A program made the position numbers and the translations under genes. Below, in pieces: positions 1 to 25,169 of a stretch of 64,000 nucleotides of DNA. Below the pieces are notes generated by a model. It made no database searches. It saw nothing but the letters and a program-made list of their open reading frames with translations, and had not been told where the DNA came from. Positions within the stretch are counted from its first letter, which is position 1. Every line of letters begins with the position of its first letter. The stretch is from Pogona vitticeps (lineage: Eukaryota; Chordata; Lepidosauria; Squamata; Agamidae): contig NC_135787.1 of the NCBI RefSeq assembly GCF_051106095.1, positions 171,763,001-171,827,000 on the forward strand, given 5' to 3'.

Positions 1-643
1 GCATTTTGGATCTCCATACATTACTATTACACAATTACAATAAGTAGAAATAAATTTTCACACATTAAGAAAACCCCATAAAGTTTCTACTTCTGTGTTG
101 TCTCCAAGAATAATGTGATTTACAATGCAGATTAAAACAATTTACAACCCCAAATGACACAAGACTGAAATTACAATGTCTGACAAAGTGTACAGACCCG
201 TATTCATTTCTGCTGCTTGTCACAGTACATGAAGGTTTGCCCTGATTTGTCATTTATGTGCTGTGTGTTTATCTGCATTGCCCAGTCACTTCTACTGCCA
301 AATGGGAGGAGTCCTGGGGAAAAACACCCACAAACTCTTCAGGTTTCTTTACTACAATATCCAAACTTGGCGCTCTGCCTTGTCTCCTCCCCACAGTTAT
401 AAGCCAAACCATGACTTATGATATTGGATTGCCAAGGAGACAAGAGAGAGCCCTAGCTTCATAAGACACAAGAAAACAAACCAGGGATGGAAGACCCATG
501 CTTATTTAGCTGCTCTCTGTTGCAACAGGAACAACTGGGCAGTGTGCATTTGTACACCAGAATTTTTTTAGTATTTTGGCTTATTATGACAGAGAGAAAA
601 GATGACAAAGAACTAGCTGTAAATAGAGGTTTCTAGATAATTA

Positions 644-14276
<13,633 letters not shown>

Positions 14277-14560
14277 GCCCGGCGGGAAGGCGCCGCTTCG
14301 GGCGGCCGAACGACGCCTCCGAAGAAAGCTCCAGGAACGGGTTCCGCGGGGAAGCAGAGAAGCCGTCCCGCAGCCCTCTCGCCCGTCTGCCTCGCACACT
14401 TGCCGCCGCCGCCGGGAGGGTGGAAGTCACTTCCTCAAGCCACGCCTCCGCCTCTCGCCGGGCTTGGGGGGGGACTCCGGAGGGCGGGGCGGGGCCGAGT
14501 GGCGCGGCGACACCTCCCCCGAGCGAGAGGCGCGCAACCCGCATTCCCGCGATGGGTAGC
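14277..14560 (-). promoter_or_regulatory. CpG-island promoter and 5' leader region of NT5DC3
   Basis: Dense GC-rich, CpG-rich sequence covers exon 1 and extends from about 13.85 to 14.75 kb, with GC-box-like GGGCGGGGC at 14485-14493. No TATA box is evident. This is the usual promoter type for a broadly expressed gene; the transcription start cannot be placed. Long overlapping ORFs here come from GC-rich composition. Confidence 0.55.
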
Positions 14561-15164
14561 TGCTAGGCATGGATTCCTCTGGGCACCGGAGGAAGGCGGG
14601 AGAGGAACGTGTAGGAGAAGAAAACAAGGCCGGCCTGTTCCCCCCCCCCCGCTCTGAGGCAGAAGAGAAGAGGGGGGAGCGCTTCCAGGACCAGGCTTCG
14701 GAATGGCGCCCAAGGGCAGCAGCCCCTTCGGCGCTACTACTGGAGCTCTGCTGTCCGGGAAGGGAAGCCGGGCGTGTGGGGGGGGGGAGGTAATTGGGAG
14801 GTTTTTTTCCCTGCTCCTTGTGCTGGGCTTTAAGAATTGTGCTGCTTGGCCTGTGAGGGGGCTCTCCCCCCCTTTTTTTTCCTGACTGGCTGACAGGGCT
14901 TGGTCGGGCCATCCAATTAAATAAGGATGTTCCTGGGCCAAATCGGTGGCTCTAGCGCAGATTATGTACGACCTTTCAAGACTTCAGAGGGATCATCCCA
15001 AGTCTTAACCTATACATGACTTCCTACAGGGAAAACCTGTGTTGTCCTTGAGCTGTGGGCCTTCTGCACTGTGAGGGAATTTTCCAAGTAATTTATCTGA
15101 AAAGCAGCTTTTGGCCCTCCAGAATACACAGCTCCAGTTCCCTGCTTATTTTGTTCTCAGTATT

Positions 15165-15390
15165 ATATTACAGCAAGGAGACCAGTTAGGCATCTGGCTG
15201 CAAAACCAGAGGCTGGGAATTGGATTCACCACTGTGTGGCCTAGAAAAACTAGGCTGTGTGGTCTTGGGCAATCTGCACAGTCCCGGGATGGCCCCAGAA
15301 GAAAGGAATGGTAAACCACTTTTGTATACCTAGAAAACCTTTAAAAGGGCTGCCGTGTCAGAACTGACTTGATGGCGCTCAATTATTTTT
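15165..15390 (+). mobile_element. tRNA-derived SINE of MIR/CORE-like type
   Basis: The head has A- and B-box-like blocks (CATCTGGCTGCAAAACCAGA, GGGAATTGGATTCACCACTG). The end reads AGGGCTGCCGTGTCAGAACT followed by TGACTTGATGGCGC. The final part is shared with a fragment near 53,925-53,990. A Sauria-type SINE inserted directly 3' of it. Confidence 0.55.
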
Positions 15391-15397
15391 ATAGAAC

Positions 15398-15709
15398 AAA
15401 GGTAAAGGTTCCCCTTTACAATTGTCCAGTTATGTCCGACTCTAGGGGGTGGTGCTCATCCCCGTTTCCAAGCCACAGAGCCAGCGTTTGTCCGAAGACA
15501 TGACTAGACATGGAACACCATTACCTTCCTACTGTGGTGGTACCTATTTATCGACTCGCATTTTTACATGCTTTCGAGCTGCTAGGTTAGCAGGAGCTGG
15601 GACAAGCAACGGGAGCTCACTCAGTCGTGTGGATTCGAACTGCTGATCTTTCAACCTTGCAGCCCAGAGGCACTGCGGTTTAACCCGCAGTGCCACCACA
15701 TCCCTTGTA
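15398..15709 (-). mobile_element. Sauria-type tRNA SINE, second copy
   Basis: Same element as at 1.2 kb, on the minus strand, with the tail GGGGAACCTTTACCTTT at its left edge. The octamer TATAGAAC flanks it at 15390-15397 and 15710-15717. More diverged than the 1.2- and 22.7-kb copies. Confidence 0.82.
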
Positions 15710-18020
15710 TATAGAACCCACTACAAATGCTTATTTGTTTGCTTTTTGTTTGTTTGTTTTTCCCAGATTTGGGATCCAAGGCAGCTTCCAGAACAGTTGA
15801 CAACAATAGCAGATTAAAATATAATGAAATCACAAACATTAAAACAGGATTAAATTCAATTCTAGAGTTAAAATGCAATTGAAGTTTAAACTGTTTAAAA
15901 CCACTTAATTGAAAGTAGTAACATTCATTTGCCTGAAGCAGTGAAAGCCAACACATCAGCTGAGATTGTATACTTGGAGGCTCATAATTGCTCGAGACCT
16001 GTCAGGTTTTAGGGTAACATTCCCCTCTTCCTCAGTTCCTCCATTAAAAACACAGATCCTATAGAAATTCACAAAAGTCTAGAATTCATCCCAGCAAACA
16101 TTTCTCTTTATATAAAGGGGTTTCATTTCCTTGAAATTCAGGTTATAAAATATAGAAAATAATTTTTAAAAAACCAAAAAAAATCAATCTGAGTATGGTT
16201 GACACACCTGCCTAAATAAAAAAAATATTTGCCTACATCCCGTAGGAAGACCAAGGTGAATGTCAACCTAGCCCCTTAGCAAGCCGTTCCAGAGCCCCCA
16301 GTGTAAAATGCTCTTTCCTGTTCAGAGCTGTAGCCAGCCATGCTTTCTTCCTTGCTTCATCGTTTCATGCCCCCTCCCCCAAGGTACAGTATCTGTTTCA
16401 TTCTCTCCTCCCTGCCTGGATAGTTCTTGATCCTTTTCAGACCACAGACCAATAGCACCTAATTCCCCACCCCAGCATCAATCAGTGCTCCATGCCTGGT
16501 CAAAATGCAAAATGTCCATTTCAGGCTGTTAAGAGGTTCTGCTCCCTGCCATAAGGTTTCCCCTTAATTTCGTATGGTTGTGTATTTCTGCAAAACTTGG
16601 GGTTCCCCCATCGGTTTGCCTATACTTGCCTATTTTACATGCTTTTTAAATGTCCATATACAGCAAGGAGAATTCATATGGCAATTCTTATTTGTGTAGT
16701 CATTTCATGTTTTGTTTTGTATTGTGTTACATTAATTAGAGACACCACCATTCTTTAAGGTTAGCTAAATGTGGGAATAAATTGGAGTGCAAAGCAATCT
16801 CATTTGTACTTAGGAGATCCAAGGCAAGTTACCTGTGTTGCTTGAAAGTAAGTGTGCATAGTATTTCTGCATCAGTTGAATGAACTACTGCAATCCAGAT
16901 TTGTCTGATTGCTCAAATAGCAATTGAGTGGAACAGCATGGGAAATGGAGGGGCATAATATAAGGCAGTCTCCCACTTCAACTGCTAAAAGGCCTCCTGT
17001 AGAGCCATTTGCTATTTGTAGCCTGCTCTAGAAATGTGAAATAACATGCCAACAAATCTGTTGACTCTTACACTTATAAACATACCTGATAACATCAAAA
17101 GAATAATCACAGCCTATTACTGTATCTGAGGCTCAATTCTATAAACACCTGTTAATGGTTTTTATATTGTGCACTCATCATTGTTTTGTACGTACAACAT
17201 CATTGTTTTGTGTACTCTTTGTATCTTTAAGGGTCTGAAGCTCAAACTGTAACATGCATGCCATTCTGTACAGTATTTTTTCAGAGCATATAAGTAGGAG
17301 TATGATCAGAGCTTGTAAAATTTTCTTTTTTTGACTTTTAACTCCTAGAAGCCTTCAGTGTCCATGCTAGCTTGTGGGGTCTGAGATTCATTGGTGTAGT
17401 GCAGGTTACCAGCACCCAGGGCAAGGCAAGTATTGCATCCCGTTGAGATTGCCTAGGGAAGCAGCAGGGGAGGGGACTTGGTGCTGGCAGAGCCCTCTCC
17501 CCACACCACCCTTCCATGGTGGCCCACCCACCTGGGGAAGAAGGCAGGACTGCTCTGGGCCACCTTTCCCCTGTGGACGGCACTCTCCAAGAAGATGGGT
17601 CTGCTTTGCCATTGTGAAATCCTGCCACCACCAGCCCAAAGAAGAAAACGGAGTGAATAAGACGACTGCAGTACAAAGAGGGGAGTCGAGGCTCATGCGC
17701 TTTCTTGCCTACTGTGTGCTCTGCCTCGTCTGATGGCTCAGTGGCTGGGCTAATATTTTGCACCTAGGGCCACCATCCCTGTGGCCCTACCCATGCTATG
17801 CCACTGCTGGGAGTTGTTAAAAAACCTCTGCAAATGGTGCAAAAGGTAGAACAGCTGCTTAGCCTTCCACAGCAACATTCCTCCACCCCAGATCAGTCCA
17901 CTCCAAAAGGAAGCATATGAAAGAGTTGAAAGAGGAGAGTGCACCATCTCCTCAAATAAAGGAAACTGTTAACAGAATCAAAAGAGGTAGTGAAAGAGAT
18001 AGGGGAGGATGTGACTAGAG

Positions 18021-18503
18021 ATGAAAGGGTTAAAACAGATTTGTCTGGTAGAAGATGGAAAAGGAAAAGAGGAGGAGGAAATAAAAGTAGGAACGGGAAG
18101 GATAGTTTTCAGTGCACCAAGACACCCGTGTAGAGAAAAGGAGGAAAGGGAATACAAACGAGCGAGTTATCTTTTAGTTGATTTACCGAACTTAAAAGTA
18201 GGAAGTCTTCTACCAGATCCTATTGCGGGAAAGGATGAGGTAACTGTAACCGAGACAACAGAATGGACGGTGGTCGTGTTTCCAAGAGGACGTGGTTGCT
18301 CAAAGAGGGTGGTACGCCCAGACCCAACTTTCAACAAGCCTCCTCCCGAGGGGGACTGGGAACGCCACCCATGCTGTGGCATGATTTGCGCGGTACGGAG
18401 TGCACCCTTAAGGAAACCATTGGACGACAAACGATTTGGTCCAGCTCCCACACAAAATGTGGAACTGTCAAAAATTTATAAAGAACCCAATCACAAAGCA
18501 TAA
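18021..18503 (+). CDS. Unrecognised 160-codon ORF
   Basis: I do not recognise this frame. It encodes 160 residues: an acidic/basic N-terminal stretch (GKGKEEEEIKVGTGR), a middle part with hydrophobic and TVVVFPRGRG-like segments, and a C terminus with paired Cys (HPCCGM) and Pro-rich runs (FNKPPPEGDWERHP). A stop lies three codons upstream in frame. There is no signal peptide, no clear membrane segment, and no visible splice context or polyadenylation signal near it. It could be a remnant of a retroposed copy or of a transposable element, or a chance frame; an open stretch of this length in AT-rich DNA is somewhat unusual. Low confidence that it is a gene. Confidence 0.15.
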   Translation: MKGLKQICLVEDGKGKEEEEIKVGTGRIVFSAPRHPCREKEEREYKRASYLLVDLPNLKVGSLLPDPIAGKDEVTVTETTEWTVVVFPRGRGCSKRVVRPDPTFNKPPPEGDWERHPCCGMICAVRSAPLRKPLDDKRFGPAPTQNVELSKIYKEPNHKA

Positions 18504-20249
18504 GGGTACAAAATTTAGGAGAACTAACTTAAGAATGAAAGGGGAGATGCCACTCAGTTTCATGGAAACAATAAATGTATCCCACTCCAAAATGATGAGG
18601 CTGCATTTCCAGTCTAAAGGCCACCAGTATCAATAGGATGAATCAACTGGTTGGCTATGTAACTCTCCCCTTATACAGTATATTGGTTTTCTATTTCTTT
18701 CCCTCACTGCATTTCTCTTACCTGCTCAAAAACACATGCAGAATGAAGGACAACCGCCAGATTTTAATTACTGAAACAAACATATACAGCAGTGCAAAGT
18801 ACGGTGTCTAAACAGGTGTTCCAAATACAGTATGCCTGTCTGGAATTACAGCCTCACAATTATTGTGGCAATTTGTTTCCTTTTTTAAAAAGCTGTCTTA
18901 GAGTTCTATTTTAACTTAATTGGCAACCAGCTGTACATTCAATTGTCCACTGTTCTTCTTTTTGCACAAACTGAATGGCTCTGGGATGCCGTAGGTTCTG
19001 CAACGATACCACTGTTTAGAACAGCCTGTTCACAATGTGATCCATGTAATGGCGGCCAGTCAAAAGAAACAAAGACACACAAAAGTCTATGAAAAATTAT
19101 TTTCTGCAGATCCATTGCTCTGGAAAAGAAGATGAAGCTTTGGCAAGACTGTGCAAGTGTGCCAACACCAGCACAGCCACCTTAGTTACCATCTTGTGCT
19201 TGTGCAATCAAAAATACCTTGTATTTATGTGATGGAAAGGTGAGCAGCAATACACTTAAGACTTGTGATGCCTTGCATTTTTAGATACTGATAGCAGATT
19301 CATGATCGGGATGGGATGTCTTCTCTTGGCAATCACACAAAGTATTGTCAGGTTTCAAGGGACCCAGTATTTCATACTTTGGAGATGCCCCATCTGGTTT
19401 GTAGCATCAATCAGCAAATTTTTTTTTAAAAGCTTGTTCTTTTGGACTTCCTTCTCATAATCCCTCTCAGTCAGTTTGTACTGCTTCCACTGATGCTGCT
19501 GTGGTTTAATGGCATAGCACAACCTAAATAGGCTCTGTGGTTGCCACCTACTGGACAAGGAACTCGGCATGGCTGCATGATGTGCAATTCATTTTCTAGA
19601 TCCAGCCAGCATCAAAAATTTACACAAGGTCTTCCATACCTCTGCCTCATTTTTCTGTTTTGAGGAAGAAAAATGTGTAATGATTGGCTCCAACAGATAT
19701 GCTTTTCTATATGTTATAGTTACAATTCTATTCTATATGCTGTACATACTACATATATTAATAACCGAGCTTTCTGTAATATGGGTATAAAATAGTTTCC
19801 CCTGATAGAATCTGACCTCTTCCCTGGAAACAACTCATAGCATTTCTCTAACAACCAGATTCACCCGGCATGCAGCCTATCACCTTGGCTGAGGTCTGAA
19901 ACCTTAAGGAACAGTGTGATAGTCTTATTCCTGTGTTTGTGAAGTATTGCAAGTTGTTCTATTGAATGTATACGCACTTGGTTGTGACTCTCACCACCAC
20001 AGGGTTATGTGTTAATATGTAAGACATCATATTTGCACCCCTTGCATCTCAAGTAAATTTTGATCCATGAAAGCCCACACTGAAATAAATCTCAAAGAGG
20101 CCCTTATTTTCTTGGTTTTTGGAGGGGAGCAGGGCTTAATAAGCAAAGGTTAAAAATTACCTTTTTAAAATCACTACTAAAAGTGGGCATTTAAGTAGTA
20201 ATTTTTACAAACTCTGGTTACAGCACAAATACTCCCCAAGCCCAGTTTC

Positions 20250-20709
20250 ATGTCTTCCCATATAGCAGAAATTCTGCACAAAACACACCTAGGACATCTT
20301 CAGGTAAAGCAACAATTCATTTTTTCAGATCCTCATTACCATGAAGTGCCATGTGTAACTTCCAGTGACCAGTCTGAGAGAGTGAGAGCGATAACACCTG
20401 CTCCCCCTTCACACCTGAGACTTGTGGCACTAACGGGTCTCATGAAACCAGGGAGGGAAAATGGCTACTTGAGCCAAATTTGGACATTGTCACTTAGGGG
20501 TTTACTCACTTTTGTTGCCAGTGGCTCAGACATTAATGGATGTGTGTTGCATTATTTTGAGGGGACAGCACATTTACATTGTTCTACAAGCTGTATACTC
20601 ATTGCTTTACATTGTAGCCAAGTGTCATTTCTTCAGTGTTGTCACATGAAAAGATATAATAAAATATTCATTAAATGTGAGGGGGTGTATTCACTTCTGG
20701 GATATACTG
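20250..20709 (+). mobile_element. Tc1-type DNA transposon, 3' part
   Basis: The right end reads GTGTATTCACTTCTGGGATA then TACTG before TA, and the preceding text matches the Tc1 3' untranslated region (GTTTACTCACTTTTGTTGCC). Upstream is degraded transposase DNA without an open frame. It is an inverted partner of the fragment at 10.08 kb. Confidence 0.75.
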
Positions 20710-21558
20710 TACTGTACAGTATATTTAATGTTGCTATCTCTCACACACCAAGCTTCTGACCATGCCAAATATAGTGGCCAGATTTTGTGCAGCTGCTAGT
20801 ACTTGTTCCACTTCTTTGCTGACATGGAAGGGGAGACTGACTGAGAGACAGGATATGGAATATCTTTTTCTTTCTTTGGGGCAATAGGAAAAAGGAGAAA
20901 CAGTCAAAGAAAAGGTCAGACACAACTCCTATTAGACATTTGTGGCAGATGTGCAGACATGATGCTTCCAGAAGAATCTTCCAAAAAAATATATTCCACA
21001 AAAAGGCCAACATTAAGTCACGAAACATAGCTTAGTAAATCTCAAAAACTACATTCACATCAACAGGTGTTCTATTGCCTATTCTGAGAGCAGTATGACA
21101 TTAAAATAGTATGCTTTAAATCCATGCAACATTTCCTGCTTGGTGGGAAAAGGATAATGAAAAATATTTTACAGCTTCATTTTAAAACCAGGACGTCAGC
21201 TGCTTTTAGTGGTCTTATCAGTACTAAGTACTGTAGATACCATTGTACAGAATTTTAATAAATGGAACATCAAAGACCCTATAATCTAATCAACAGAGAA
21301 GGAACAAACATTTACTACACTGTACGCCAGCGTGTCCATTGATAGGTAAGCATTGGGACATACAGTATGTTGTGAAATTCAGAATTCAGTTACTTTTATT
21401 TTCCATTATATCCCACTCTTCTTACTCCATTTGTTCTGAACCCAATAGCATATACTACCTTGCAGAAATATCTATTGGGGTTTAATTACAAGCATCTGAG
21501 CATGAATCTGACTCTGTGTTTGTATATGTACGTGTACACACTTTGTATATACTGTATA

Positions 21559-22159
21559 CAGTGCCTCGCAGAACGAGCGCACCGTAGAACGATGAATTCG
21601 CTCTACGGTGACGCTTTTGCGATCGCTAATGCGATCACAGAGTGATGCCCCCAATGGGCGAAAATCGCAGAGCGAAGGTCGGTAAGCGGTTCATTTACCG
21701 CCCTTCGCTTTGCGACCCGCCGATCAGCTGGTTGGCAGGTCAAAAATGGCCACCGCGCGACCCCAAAATGGCCGCGCGCAGCGTTTTCACGCCCTTGGTA
21801 AGCGAGGGGAGGGCACGAGAACGCTGCCGGAACAGCCGAAATGGCTGCGTGCAGCATTTTCGCGCCCTCCCCTCGCTTACCAAGGGCGCAAAAACGCTGC
21901 GGTTGGCCATTTCGATTGTTCCGGTGGCCATTTTGGACCCGCCGGACAGCTGATCGCAGCCATTTTCACGCCCTCATTCAGGGAGGGGAGGGCGCGAAAA
22001 TGGCTGCCGGCATTGCTGAACGGTGAGTATTTGGCCCAACTGGAACGCATTAAACCATGTTTAATGCGTTCCAATGGGTTTTTTCTTACCGCTCAGCGAT
22101 GTTTCACACAGCGAGGGTTAATCCGGGACGGATTAACCTCGCTGTGCGAGGCACCACTG
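21559..22159 (+). mobile_element. TA-flanked long-inverted-repeat element 1 (Tc1/mariner superfamily, pogo-like)
   Basis: Ends CAGTGCCTCGC and GCGAGGCACCACTG lie between TA dinucleotides. The interior is CpG-rich and palindromic, with repeated GCGCCCTCCCCTCGCTTACC blocks in both orientations. No transposase frame. Open frames in it (for example 21710-22288) are by-products of the palindrome. Related elements lie at 36.5 and 32.15 kb. Confidence 0.75.
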
Positions 22160-22447
22160 TACTGTATATACCAGCAATGGCGAACCTATGGCACGTGTGT
22201 CACACCTGGCACGCGGAGCGCTTTCTGCCAGCACTCAAGTCGTAAGTCACCAGATCACTACTCCCCCCCCCCGCGCAGCCAAACCTGAGAAGGCAGCTGC
22301 AGCCGCAGTGCTGGCACTTCGGCAGGCGGATCCGGAGCAGTTGGTGCTGGCAGCGGATCTGGAGTGGGGTCTTGAGGCACCTCCATGCTGGGATATATAG
22401 TCCAGTGTATGATTTTCAGCAAGTAAAGTTGAAATAGCTATTACTTT

Positions 22448-22491
22448 CACTTGTAATAAATGTGCCCTCTTCTGCACATTTATTACAAGTG
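22448..22491. repeat. Perfect 17-bp hairpin
   Basis: CACTTGTAATAAATGTG (22448-22464) and its exact reverse complement (22475-22491) are separated by ten bases. This is probably the remnant core of a foldback element. Confidence 0.7.
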
Positions 22492-22706
22492 CAAGTACTT
22501 CATATTTTGCATCTGGCCCACCTAACCAGAAGCTTCATATATCACCTCAGATCCATGTTCTCCAGCTCAGTGAGAAATAAATGAAGGGCACAAAAGAGGC
22601 AGTTATAAGAAGGGCCATACTGGTGAATGAGACTTAACTATTCTGTTCCCATAGTAACCAACCAGTTGCTTCTGGAAAGCCCACAAGAATGACACAAATA
22701 CAAAAG

Positions 22707-23037
22707 GGAAAGGGAAAGGTTCCCCTTGACAATTTTTGTCCAGTCATGTTCGACTCTAGGAGGCCGTGCTCATCCCCATTTCCAAGCCATAGAGCCAGCG
22801 TTTTTGTCCAAAGACAATCTTCCGTGGTCACATGGCCAGCGCGACTTAGACACGGAACACTGTTACCTTCCCACCAAGGTGGTTCCTATTTATCTACTTG
22901 CATTTGCATGCTTTTGAACCGCTAGATTGGCGGGAGCTGGGACAAGCGACGGGCGCTCACTCCGTCGCGTGGATTTGATCTTCTGACCCTGCAGCACAGG
23001 CTTCTGCAGTTTAGCCCGCAGCGCCACCACGTCCGCT
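22707..23037 (-). mobile_element. Sauria-type tRNA SINE, third copy
   Basis: Full-length copy on the minus strand with the 12-base target duplication CAAATACAAAAG at 22695-22706 and 23038-23049. The tail GGGGAACCTTTCCC is at the left edge. Confidence 0.88.
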
Positions 23038-23049
23038 CAAATACAAAAG

Positions 23050-23102
23050 TATCCATCAACTTTTTTATTTTATTTATTTATTTATTTTAATTTATCTATC
23101 TA

Positions 23103-23179
<77 letters not shown>

Positions 23180-23245
23180 TTATTTATTTATTTATACCCC
23201 GCCTATCTGGCCCACCGGACCACTCTAGGCGGCTTCCAAATATAA
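23050..23245 (-). repeat. Microsatellite plus LINE-type tail
   Basis: ATTT, TATC and TGTC tetranucleotide runs (23060-23195) join the sequence TATACCCCGCCTATCTGG, the reverse of the tail GGCGGGGTA...AATAAATA seen at 50,440-50,545. Similar tails occur at 12,426-12,490, 31,462-31,540 and 45,920-45,990, so the microsatellite probably grew from the 3' tail of an L2/CR1-type retroposon. Confidence 0.6.
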
Positions 23246-24499
23246 AATCAAATAATAAAACATAGACAAATACATAATAATCAAACAAGAACAGCAGTAA
23301 AAATAAAAAGGGAAAGTAAGAAAAAATCAAGAGTTGGCTGGAGGGAAGGCCTGAATAAACAGCCATGTTTTTAATTGGGTTTTAAATTGGGTTTCCTTAA
23401 TAAGTGTTACAGTGCCAAATAATTTCTGTGGTACTGAAGGTATATGTGTCTCCTTATCAAGAGAAATGTAGCTTATAAATAAGAGAAACAACCATTGTCA
23501 ATGGCAGCCTTCTCCTCCATGACTAAAACTGTTCCTCTTTTAGAACCATCCAAGCTAGGCATCATCACTACATACTGCAGCAAAGAACTCTGGAATGTAG
23601 CTATTATTCATTTGATCATGTCTAAAGCCAGGGTTTTGGAGAGCTGCAGTCCAGGAAGGGCAGGGTTGGCGAAATTTGTGAACCACAGCATGAGATGATG
23701 ATCAGGAACTTTTAAAATGGAAAATAGGGAGGAAAGCAGTACACACTCCTTATTTGTATCTCCTAAATTAGCTCTGGCAGATGGTAAGACTTCAAACTAG
23801 CAGAGAAAATAAAGGAGAGAATGTACTGCCAGTAGCATATGGGATTTAGCCTTTTGTAAAACAAATACAGTACAGTACTTATATTTTTTGCTCACTGATG
23901 TGAAGCTGAATGCCTCAGGTTAGAAATTCAAGTGACTGGCCAGAAATCGCATTACTGTAAATTGTTTATTTATTATTTTAGTCTCTCTCCCCATGAAAGG
24001 ACTCAAGGCAGTTCGCAAAGTTAAAACAATAATAAATCAGCAATAATTAGAAAGCGATCTTGTCAATTTACTGCTGCCTGTTCTGCTGCATATTAATTAT
24101 AGTTATTTACAGCATTTGTTTGCAGCTGGTTGATTTTATGTTTGTCTAGTTATACTAGTGTAAGCCATGCAGAGTAGCTGGTTTGCTAGATGGACAATAT
24201 AAGAATCAAACAAATAAGTAAAGCCACATGTTGAGGTTTTTTTAAAAAAATGCTTTTTCTAATTATCCTCAACATAGTTGTCTTTTCCACAGTAACTCTG
24301 TGTAGGATCCTTGTTTCCATCGATCTATCACCTCACAGCCCCCAAATTCCTCTCCTTGCCAGTCCAAAACCATCAGCATCCATGTGAAGAATTTTTCACA
24401 GAACGAGGGGCACTATTTTTACATTTGAGACACGACCGAGCAGTTTTTCACTTTCTTCCTCAGTTAATAATCAGCGATAGAGCTTTTTTTTCCCCAACG

Positions 24500-24830
24500 T
24501 CATGAGGCATCTTTAAAGAGACTTGCGATGCAGCGAGGATGGGAGGGTCCGTGTGCGTCTGTATGTTTTTCAACGTTCGACTCCTACACGTGCCCTTCAC
24601 CACCAGACAATTCTAGCACTCTCTTCACAAAACCTTTTACGTTTTTGTTCCCGCCCCGTCGGCGGCCTTCCCTTCAAAGACTACAGCTCCCGTCATGCAA
24701 TATTAGAGGGCGTCTCCCAACATGCAGTGCGATGGACGTCACGAGGAAGCACGCCAATAGGCCGCGAGCGTGTGGAGAATTGCATGCTGGGAACGCCTTT
24801 CAGAATGTGTATATTAAATCTGCTCTTTAA
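24500..24830. promoter_or_regulatory. CpG-rich promoter-like block with three ZNF143-type motifs and a CRE
   Basis: Three copies of the core TCCCNNNATGC occur: TCCCGTCATGC at 24688-24698, preceded by CTACAGC to give a near-complete CTACAnnTCCC...ATGC site; TCCCAACATGC at 24714-24724; and the inverted GCATGCTGGGA at 24782-24792. GACGTCAC, a CRE-like site, is at 24734-24741 and a CCAAT at 24752-24756. This combination is characteristic of ZNF143/THAP11-bound CpG promoters. It lies about 0.8 kb upstream of the HSP90B1 start codon and has no gene I can assign to it. Confidence 0.55.
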
Positions 24831-25169
24831 AGTGAAAAGTTATTATGATTGTGGCTGTATTTCTGCTGAGCTGGAATGCAAAGCTTGTATTCATGGACTT
24901 TTCTGCTAGCTCACCCGTGATCCAATTTCTCCGGATATGTTTCGCATACACAAACGAAGCAAGTGAAGGTTGTCATAGTAACGTGTAATAGTGGCCTAAC
25001 TGCTCCGGAAGTGACTGTGAAACGTGTAAATGAAAGCATTAATTTAAAAATGATTGCTTTCCCGATATTCACTTTTCCAGCCGCTGGTCACTACACCGCT
25101 GGCAAATTAATTCAACGAAATGGGAAGTTGAGGAAGAGAAACCAAACTAAGGCCTACTACTCCCGCCCT

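Larger units (their letters stand above)
14800..24480. other. NT5DC3-HSP90B1 intergenic interval
   Basis: No exon of a recognised gene was found. The interval holds SINEs at 15.17, 15.40 and 22.71 kb, a Tc1 remnant at 20.25 kb, a TA-flanked palindromic element at 21.56 kb, a hAT-like start (GGCGAACCTATGGCACG, about 22172), a perfect small hairpin at 22448, and a mixed ATTT/TATC/TGTC microsatellite at 23050-23195 joined to an L2-type tail. 16.0-17.3 kb and 18.7-20.2 kb show nothing I can name. Confidence 0.6.

Noticed and set aside
14277-14399. Alternative NT5DC3 start at 14399 with 41 more residues
   Set aside because: The frame is open, but the added stretch is Arg-rich CpG-island translation without resemblance to the known N terminus; 14276 fits better. 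It cannot be excluded.
21603-22288. Mirror-image ORFs up to 192 codons near 21.6-22.3 kb
   Set aside because: The same open frames appear on both strands because the element is palindromic and CpG-rich. No transposase similarity.
24523-24909. 128-codon plus-strand ORF in the CpG-rich block
   Set aside because: Its residues are dictated by ZNF143-type motifs and GC-rich promoter DNA, and no family resemblance is visible. I treat the stretch as regulatory.
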